The position numbers were made by a program, and so were the translations under genes. DNA of 19,580 bases from assembly GCF_021531655.1 (NCBI RefSeq), contig NZ_JADYUF010000054.1:1-19580 (forward strand), in the 5' to 3' direction. The notes below the pieces were generated by a model, which did not search any database, was not told where the DNA came from, and was given only the letters and a program-made list of their open reading frames with translations. Shown here in pieces: positions 14,953-19,580 of the stretch. The DNA comes from Leyella stercorea (lineage in GTDB: Bacteria; Bacteroidota; Bacteroidia; Bacteroidales; Bacteroidaceae). Each line of letters opens with the position of its first letter. Within the stretch, counting starts at the first letter, position 1.

Positions 14953-17181
14953 TTAACCATTTGCAATAACCAACTGCCCCTTACTTTCGGCAACCGACAC
15001 CTCCCCACCCTTCTTCAGGCTTCCGAAGAGCAGCTCGCGCATCAGCAGCGGCTTGAGCATAGAGCCGATGACGCGGTCTATCTCGCGTGCTCCGTACTCG
15101 GGCGTGAAACCACGGCTGAGCAGCAGCTGTCGTGCCGAGTCGGTGAGGTGCATCGTCACGTTCTTGGCTGTAAGTTTCTGCTGCAGCTTGGCAATCTTCT
15201 TGTCGAGGATGAGCGACGCCATCTGGCGTGTCATGTCGCCGAAGACGACGATGTCGGTGAGTCGGTTGATGAATTCGGGCTTGAATGTTTTCTTCACCTG
15301 TGCAAGCATTGCTTCGCCTCGCGACACCCCTCCCATGAATCCGATGCTTGCCCGTGAGGCGTACTGTGCGCCTGCGTTGGATGTCATGATGATGATGGTG
15401 CCACGCAGGTCGGCCCGCTGACCATGATTGTCGGTGAGCGTTGCGTAGTCCATCATCTGTAGAAAGATATTGAAAATGTCGGGATGGGCCTTCTCAATCT
15501 CGTCGAACAGCAGCACGCAGTTGGGCGACTTGCGCAGCGCGGCAGTAAGTTGTCCGCCGTCCTCGTAGCCCACATAGCCTGCCGGAGCGCCTATAAGCTT
15601 AGCCACGGCATGCTTCTCGGCATACTCGCTCATGTCGAATCGCACCAGACTTACGCCCAACTGGCGTGCCAGAGTGCGTGCCACCTCGGTCTTGCCGACT
15701 CCCGTCGGTCCGACAAACAGCAGCGACGCCATCGGTTTGTCATCGTCGCCCAGTCCAGCCTTAGCCATCTGCACAGCCTCAACAACCTCGTTCACGGCAC
15801 GGTCCTGTCCGAATATCTCCGCGCGCATGTCGTCAGCCAACGTCTGCAGCGTCACATTGCTGGTGTCGCGCAGCGCTGTTGCGTCAATCTTGCACATCTT
15901 GGCAAGTATCTCGCCCATCAGACGGCGGTCGACGGTCTGCCGTTTCTGCGAGGTGAGCGGGTGCGTCTCGCGATAGGCGCCAGCCTCGTCGATGAGGTCG
16001 ATGGCCTTGTCGGGCAGGAAGCGGTCGCTGATGTGGCGCGCAGTCTGGCGCACGGCAAACTCCATGGCACCCGTAGCGAACTTCACTCCGTGGAATTTCT
16101 CGTAGCCCGGACGCAGTCCTTCGAGTATGCGCACGGCGTCGGCGATAGACGGTTCGGCAATGTCGATCTGCTGGAAGCGTCGCACCAGCGACTTCTGGCT
16201 TGCTATGTAGCGGTTGTATTCGTCGTAAGTGGTAGAGCCGATGAAGCGTATCTCGCCGCTTTCAAGGTAGGGCTTGAGCATGTTGGAGGCATCGAGCGAA
16301 GCGTCGCCGCCCGTACGGCCCGCCCCGACCATATTGTGTATCTCGTCGATGTAGAGTATGGCGTGACCTTCGGCGGTGAGTCCTTCCATCACCTGTTTGA
16401 TGCGCTTCTCGAAGTCGCCGCGGAATTGCGCCCCTGCTATCATCGTTCCCATGTCCATCATGTATATGCGCGACTGTTTGAGGCGGTCGGGCACGTCGCC
16501 ACGGGCTATGCGTGCAGCCAGTCCGTAGACCAATGCAGTCTTGCCGACACCAGCCTCGCCGACGTGCAGCGGATTGTTCTTGTCCTTGCGGCAGAGCACC
16601 TGGATGGTGCGTTCGAGTTCGGCGTCGCGTCCGATGAGCGGATTGTGCTGGGTGTAAGTGTCGGATATGCACGTCACAAATTCGCGCCATGCCTGGCGAT
16701 GTGGTTCGGGTTCGTCCCCGGAAGGGTCGGTGCTGACGACGGTTTCCCTCTCGTCGTAGTTGCTCACGAGCGACGCCATGAACTCGCCATGGCTGTCGCC
16801 GATGTGGCGGTTGAGCTCATATGCCGCGCGCGATTCTTCGAGCATGAGCATGGCGGCTATGATCTGGGGCACGTCGACAACGTCGATGTCGGCATACTGC
16901 GCCTGGCGCACGGCGAGAGTCATCATCTCCGAGAACTGATGCGAGCCCTCGATGGTATAGCGCACGCCTTCGGGCACACGCTCAAGCGAGTCGAGATATT
17001 CGCCTACTGAGGTAGAGAACTCCTCGGGGTCGACGTTGATGTCGAGCAAGGCATCCTGAAACTGCTCCTGCCTGCTTATGGCAAAGAGCACGTGTTCGGG
17101 CGTGACAAACTCGTGATGCCACGTGTCGCACGACTCAATGGCCAGGCGTATGGCGGCTGATGTACTATTGCTATTTTTCAA
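14953..17181 (-). CDS. clpA: ATP-dependent Clp protease ATP-binding subunit ClpA (TTG start)
   Basis: A 742-residue AAA+ unfoldase that feeds substrates to ClpP. The N domain (about 1-140) starts with the usual pattern leading to [13 protein letters not shown] (23-35). The first ATPase domain has Walker A GEAGVGKT (208-215) and Walker [10 protein letters not shown] (275-283); the second has GPTGVGKT (491-498) and [12 protein letters not shown] (557-568). The ClpP-docking IGF loop is at 613-615. No long middle coiled coil separates the ATPase domains, so it is ClpA, not ClpB. The start is unusual: an in-frame stop lies seven codons upstream with no ATG after it, and the first internal ATG is near residue 86, inside the N domain. 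A TTG at 17181 gives the right N-terminus. The gene follows clpS on the same strand after a 191-base spacer that holds a repeat array. Confidence 0.92.
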   Translation of the reverse strand: MKNSNSTSAAIRLAIESCDTWHHEFVTPEHVLFAISRQEQFQDALLDINVDPEEFSTSVGEYLDSLERVPEGVRYTIEGSHQFSEMMTLAVRQAQYADIDVVDVPQIIAAMLMLEESRAAYELNRHIGDSHGEFMASLVSNYDERETVVSTDPSGDEPEPHRQAWREFVTCISDTYTQHNPLIGRDAELERTIQVLCRKDKNNPLHVGEAGVGKTALVYGLAARIARGDVPDRLKQSRIYMMDMGTMIAGAQFRGDFEKRIKQVMEGLTAEGHAILYIDEIHNMVGAGRTGGDASLDASNMLKPYLESGEIRFIGSTTYDEYNRYIASQKSLVRRFQQIDIAEPSIADAVRILEGLRPGYEKFHGVKFATGAMEFAVRQTARHISDRFLPDKAIDLIDEAGAYRETHPLTSQKRQTVDRRLMGEILAKMCKIDATALRDTSNVTLQTLADDMRAEIFGQDRAVNEVVEAVQMAKAGLGDDDKPMASLLFVGPTGVGKTEVARTLARQLGVSLVRFDMSEYAEKHAVAKLIGAPAGYVGYEDGGQLTAALRKSPNCVLLFDEIEKAHPDIFNIFLQMMDYATLTDNHGQRADLRGTIIIMTSNAGAQYASRASIGFMGGVSRGEAMLAQVKKTFKPEFINRLTDIVVFGDMTRQMASLILDKKIAKLQQKLTAKNVTMHLTDSARQLLLSRGFTPEYGAREIDRVIGSMLKPLLMRELLFGSLKKGGEVSVAESKGQLVIANG

Positions 17182-17222
17182 AGTTTCTGCTTGTTTTGTT
17201 CAATGTTAAAACCAACGGTTTT

Positions 17223-17327
17223 CAAATGTAGTCCTTTTGCATTGCAAAACGAATCCTTTTGGTGTGTAAAAGGAGTCCTTTTGGCAAGCAAAACGAGTCC
17301 TTTTGGAGGGCAAAAGGAGTCCTTTTG
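17223..17327. repeat. Array 2: five 17-bp palindromes phased at 22 bp, between clpS and clpA
   Basis: Copies start at 17223, 17245, 17267, 17289 and 17311, exactly 22 bases apart, with the same CAAAASGASTCCTTTTG core as array 1. The first copy is degenerate in its left half. The five-base spacers are cattg, gtgtg, gcaag and gaggg. The array fills most of the spacer between the clpS stop (17373) and the clpA start (17181), so it would be transcribed if the genes form one operon. Each 17-mer could fold into a short hairpin or bind a dimeric protein. Confidence 0.9.
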
Positions 17328-17372
17328 CAAACCATGTATAAAACCATGGGGCTGCAGAGGCTGCACGGCTGC

Positions 17373-17675
17373 CTATTCGGGCTTGCATTCCAGCCTCAAC
17401 GGGAAGTTCTGCTCGCGTGCCAGCATGGTGGCTTTGCGCACGCGCGATGTGGCTATGTCGTAGCTGTACACGCCCACTACGGCACTGCCCCGTTCGTGAA
17501 CGTCGAGCATGAGAGCCTCCGCCTCCGACGGGGTTTTATAGAATATGGAATGTAATATGTGTACGACAAACTCCATTGTTGTGAAGTCGTCGTTGTAGAT
17601 TATGACCTTGTAGCGACGCGGTTCGCGCAGGTCGACATTGGTGCGATTGCGCACTGAAGTTTGTTGTTTTGCCAT
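17373..17675 (-). CDS. clpS: ClpS, N-degron adaptor of ClpA
   Basis: A 100-residue adaptor that binds proteins with N-terminal Leu, Phe, Tyr or Trp and hands them to ClpA. The core follows the family closely: YKVIIYNDDFTTMEFVVHIL (residues 22-41), then EAEALMLDVHERGSAVVGVY (51-70). The substrate pocket residues known from E. coli are all present: Asn28, Asp29, Asp30, Met34, Met56 and His60. The N-terminal extension (about 1-20) is polar and short, as usual. It heads the clpS-clpA-aat group. A -7-like TAAGTTTG lies only seven bases before the ATG. Confidence 0.95.
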   Translation of the reverse strand: MAKQQTSVRNRTNVDLREPRRYKVIIYNDDFTTMEFVVHILHSIFYKTPSEAEALMLDVHERGSAVVGVYSYDIATSRVRKATMLAREQNFPLRLECKPE

Positions 17676-17682
17676 AATAGTA

Positions 17683-17690
17683 CAAACTTA
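17683..17690 (-). promoter_or_regulatory. Candidate -7 element of clpS, very close to the start codon
   Basis: On the minus strand this reads TAAGTTTG, matching TAnnTTTG. Only seven bases separate it from the ATG at 17675, so a transcript from this site would be leaderless or nearly so. No clear TTG lies 19-21 bases upstream. It may be a chance match. Confidence 0.35.
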
Positions 17691-17755
17691 CAACAAAAAA
17701 CAAGAAAAGAGAACACTTTACAAGATAAAAAGGTGCAAAATTCTATAAAAAATGC

Positions 17756-17786
17756 TTGTTTGGTATTCATATTTGCTATACCTTTG
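17756..17786 (+). promoter_or_regulatory. Promoter of the outer-membrane beta-barrel gene
   Basis: TTG at 17756-17758 and TACCTTTG at 17779-17786 are separated by exactly 20 bases, the canonical Bacteroidales arrangement. The predicted transcript has a leader of roughly 45 bases before the ATG at 17838. This is the best-formed promoter in the window and agrees with the biased codon use of the gene. Confidence 0.7.
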
Positions 17787-17837
17787 CAATCACACCTCGA
17801 AACAACTAATTATTCATTAACTAAAACACATTTTGGT

Positions 17838-18413
17838 ATGAAAAAGTTATTCTTAATGGCAGTAATGGCGTTAGCAACTGTATCGTCATTCGCACAGCAG
17901 GCAGTAGGTACATTCACAATCCAGCCTAAGGTGGGCCTCAACTTGGCTAACTTGACTGACGCTGATGGCGACATCCGCGCAGGTGTAGCAGCAGGCGTTG
18001 AATTCGAGTATCAGGTAAGCGACATCTTCAGCCTCTCGGCTGGCGCTCTCTACTCTATGCAGGGATGCAAGTTTACAGAGGACAAAGTAGACTATACCTC
18101 TAAGCTCGACTATATCAACGTTCCTATCCTTGCCAACGTTTACGTTGTTAAGGGTCTTGCCGTTAAGCTCGGTATCCAGCCTGGCTTCAACGTAACACAC
18201 AAGGCTTCTGCAGAAGTAGAAGGTACAAAGGTTTCTTCCGACCTTTCTGGCGTTAAGAGCGTTGACTTCTCTATTCCTGTAGGTCTCTCTTACGAGTACA
18301 GCAACTTCGTATTCGACGCACGCTACAACTTCGGCGTAACCAAGGTTGCTGACGACGCTGACTCAAAGAACAGCGTATTCCAGTTCACACTGGGCTACAA
18401 GTTCGCTCTGTAA
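17838..18413 (+). CDS. Outer-membrane beta-barrel protein (PorT/OmpA-barrel-like)
   Basis: A 191-residue protein with a signal peptide (residues 1-20, MKKLFLMAV core ending SSFAQ) and then alternating hydrophobic and polar strands typical of a small outer-membrane barrel of about eight strands. Visible strands include KVGLNLANLTD, AGVAAGVEFEYQVSD, FSLSAGALYSMQG, LDYINVPILANVYVV, LAVKLGIQPGFNV, VDFSIPVGLSYEYSN and FQFTLGYKFAL. The opening GLNLANL and the LDYINVPILA pattern are common in the Bacteroidetes porin/PorT superfamily. No OmpA peptidoglycan-binding domain follows. I start at the ATG at 17838, downstream of a strong promoter. Codon use is biased to a few C- or T-ending codons, as in highly expressed genes. 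Specific function unknown. Confidence 0.85.
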   Translation: MKKLFLMAVMALATVSSFAQQAVGTFTIQPKVGLNLANLTDADGDIRAGVAAGVEFEYQVSDIFSLSAGALYSMQGCKFTEDKVDYTSKLDYINVPILANVYVVKGLAVKLGIQPGFNVTHKASAEVEGTKVSSDLSGVKSVDFSIPVGLSYEYSNFVFDARYNFGVTKVADDADSKNSVFQFTLGYKFAL

Positions 18414-18430
18414 AAACTCACAAACTATAC

Positions 18431-18485
18431 GTCCCCAACTGGGGTTGAAAGACCATAGCCCAGGGCCGCTCGGCTCTGGGCTATG
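18431..18485 (+). terminator. Hairpin pair after the beta-barrel gene, likely terminator
   Basis: A small CCCCAACTGGGG hairpin (about 18433-18444) precedes a 14-bp stem, 18454-18467 pairing with 18472-18485 through one G-U pair, with a four-base loop gctc. No long T-run follows. The tagcccagggc core matches the palindromic element at 5195-5429, so this is probably a solo member of the same dispersed family used here as a transcript end. Confidence 0.55.
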
Positions 18486-18510
18486 TTGTATGAATAATAT
18501 TGCATCCCCT

Positions 18511-18599
18511 ATTGTCAATCATTGTCAACATTGTCGTTCTAAAAAACAAGGGGCTTGATAATTTTGTATTTAACGACAATAGTGACAAAGATTGACAAT
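18511..18599. repeat. Left copies of the GACAAT-type 28-bp repeat
   Basis: A 28-base element rich in ATTGTC occurs in reverse orientation at 18511-18538 and in forward orientation at 18572-18599. Each copy holds three GACAAT-like hexamers about one helical turn apart. These copies are diverged from those at 19208-19580 but share the core and the following attataaat. They lie between the beta-barrel gene and the GxxExxY gene. Confidence 0.75.
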
Positions 18600-18741
18600 A
18601 TTATAAATCGTGTGTGCAATGGACAAAGTGCGACAATATGATATTATGAGGATAAAATGTATACTTATATGTTTTCAGTATCCAATATTTTTGTATCTTT
18701 GTTATTTCTAATCAACAAAATCTACTAACAATTTTATAGTT
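18600..18741. promoter_or_regulatory. AT-rich leader of the GxxExxY gene with a -7-like element
   Basis: This AT-rich stretch contains TATCTTTG at 18694-18701, a match to the TAnnTTTG -7 element, 40 bases before the ATG at 18742. A weak TTTTC tract lies in the -33 zone. A partly decayed GACAAA/GACAAT motif is seen near 18622-18640. Nothing else is recognised. Confidence 0.45.
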
Positions 18742-19164
18742 ATGATAAACATTAATGAATGTAAGGCTCATATGTATGACATAATAGGTGCTATATATGA
18801 AGTTCGTAAAGAAATGGGGGTGGGTCTTAATGAAAACTGTTATCAAGAAGCATTTGAGATGCAATTAACTGAAATGAATATTGTATATGAGCGAGAAAAG
18901 GCTTTTAACCCACATTTTCATGGTAAAAAACTGAAATCTTCTTTTCGTTTGGATTTTTTATGTAAAGAGAATGTTATTGTGGAATGTAAGGCTGTCTCAA
19001 TACTTAATGAAAATCATCGAGCACAATTATTCAATTATATGCATCTTCTGAAATTTCGTTGTGGTATTCTGGTTAATTTTGCTCCAAGACATCTTGAGCT
19101 TGAGCGTTATTTATACGATGAAGATAAAGACGAAATATTGAATATTTATGGCAATCCTATCTGA
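18742..19164 (+). CDS. GxxExxY family protein, PD-(D/E)xK nuclease-like
   Basis: A 140-residue protein of the GxxExxY family. The name-giving motif is GLNENCY (Gly28, Glu31, Tyr34). A PD-(D/E)xK-like core is visible: Asp71 in FRLDFLC, Glu81 and Lys83 in VECKA, and a QxxxY motif (Gln95, Tyr99) like that of RecB-type nucleases. All residues needed for a metal-dependent nuclease therefore seem present, but no activity is established for this family to my knowledge. The gene is much richer in A/T-ending codons (aat, aaa, tta, ttt) than its neighbours, and it is bracketed on both sides by the 28-bp alternating repeats. This suggests acquisition by transfer or membership of a small mobile unit. Confidence 0.85.
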   Translation: MININECKAHMYDIIGAIYEVRKEMGVGLNENCYQEAFEMQLTEMNIVYEREKAFNPHFHGKKLKSSFRLDFLCKENVIVECKAVSILNENHRAQLFNYMHLLKFRCGILVNFAPRHLELERYLYDEDKDEILNIYGNPI

Positions 19165-19207
19165 ATAACAGGTTATTTTAAAGACAATTGTCTCTCTTTT
19201 TTTATTT

Positions 19208-19580
19208 AACGACAATACTGACAATGATTGACAATATTATAAATATATAAATGTGTACAACGGATAATCTTGCATATCATATTGTTGAACATTGTCAATA
19301 TTGTCGTTCAAACAACAAGTTATTAATCTTTAGTGTCTTTCTTTTATATAAACGACAATAGTGACAATGTTCGACAATTTCTATAATATTCATGAGTACA
19401 ACGGATAATCTTGCATCCCCTATTGTCGCTCATTGTCAATATTGTCGTTCAAACAACAAGTTATTAATCTTTAGTGTCTTTCTTTTATATAAACGACAAT
19501 AGTGACAATGTTCGACAATTTCTATAATATTCATGAGTACAACGGATAATCTTGCATCCCCTATTGTCGCTCATTGTCAA
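19208..19580. repeat. Alternating 28-bp repeats forming a 141-bp tandem higher-order repeat
   Basis: A 28-base element (aacgacaatagtgacaat then gttcgacaat) appears forward at 19208, reverse at 19281, forward at 19351, reverse at 19422, forward at 19492 and reverse at 19563 (cut by the window end). Centres alternate every 70-71 bases over the later copies. Two adjacent copies make a 141-base unit, and 19290-19439 is identical to 19431-19580 over 150 bases. The two kinds of spacer, 43 and 42 bases, are themselves repeated exactly, so this is not a CRISPR array. No gene is seen in it. Confidence 0.9.

Noticed and set aside
15484..17010. A 508-codon open frame on the + strand opposite clpA
   Set aside because: It is an antisense shadow of the clpA codon pattern. 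The clpA product matches its family along its full length, while this frame shows no recognisable domain.
14277..17675. ClpB or ClpC identity for the AAA+ protein
   Set aside because: There is no long middle coiled-coil domain between the ATPase domains, the IGF loop is present, and clpS is adjacent, so ClpA fits best.
17661..17837. Longer N-terminus for the beta-barrel protein
   Set aside because: The extension would overlap the promoter and the clpS start and hides the signal peptide, which begins cleanly at the ATG at 17838.
19208..19580. CRISPR array
   Set aside because: The repeats alternate in orientation and the spacers are identical between units, unlike the unique spacers of CRISPR. 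No cas genes are present.
18511..19580. Chromosomal integron cassette array with attC sites
   Set aside because: No GTTRRRY/RYYYAAC core pairs in attC geometry and no integrase gene are visible.
1..19580. tRNA, rRNA or riboswitch genes
   Set aside because: No cloverleaf, rRNA-like segment or known aptamer core was recognised by eye in any spacer on either strand. A covariance-model scan would be decisive.

Overview
The window is a chromosomal segment of a Bacteroidales bacterium, most likely Prevotella or a close relative. This rests on TAnnTTTG-type -7 promoter elements in front of several genes, few Shine-Dalgarno sequences, a Bacteroidetes-type FucK-FucP pair, the NagB/PIG-L fusion protein, DUF4250, and intergenic DNA rich in palindromic repeats. 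The genus is inference, because no rRNA or other marker gene is present.

Layout. 51-2774 (+): a sugar kinase and a fucose-type permease, probably the end of a fucose operon that starts left of the window. 2986-4671 (+): a secreted serine-type sulfatase. 4672-5457: about 790 bases without a gene, packed with inverted repeats and a phased palindrome array. 5458-8039 (-): a MalY/PatB-type lyase followed by murF. 8237-12476 (+): a secreted GH92 alpha-mannosidase and a NagB-like/PIG-L fusion. 12667-14186 (+): DUF4250 overlapping a MATE transporter by one base. 14277-17675 (-): clpS, clpA and aat, the adaptor, unfoldase and leucyl/phenylalanyl transferase of the bacterial N-degron pathway. 17838-18413 (+): an outer-membrane beta-barrel protein. 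18414-19580: an AT-rich island with a GxxExxY protein (a PD-(D/E)xK nuclease-like family) set in alternating-orientation repeats.

How the genes fit together. The kinase, permease, sulfatase, GH92 mannosidase and amino-sugar fusion suggest foraging on host-type glycans such as mucins and N-glycans: desulfation and demannosylation outside the cytoplasm, uptake of fucose, and sugar-phosphate metabolism inside. The right half is housekeeping (murF, N-degron proteolysis, efflux) with repeats placed between genes.

The least explained signals are: (1) a 28-base element that alternates in orientation every 70-71 bases, forming a 141-base higher-order repeat that flanks the GxxExxY gene; (2) a 17-base palindrome repeated at exactly 22-base phasing in two five-copy arrays and one decayed copy, one array lying between clpS and clpA; (3) two long palindromic elements after the sulfatase gene; (4) a NagB-like domain that lacks the residues that are catalytic in classical NagB. 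I found no tRNA, rRNA, CRISPR array or transposase gene.
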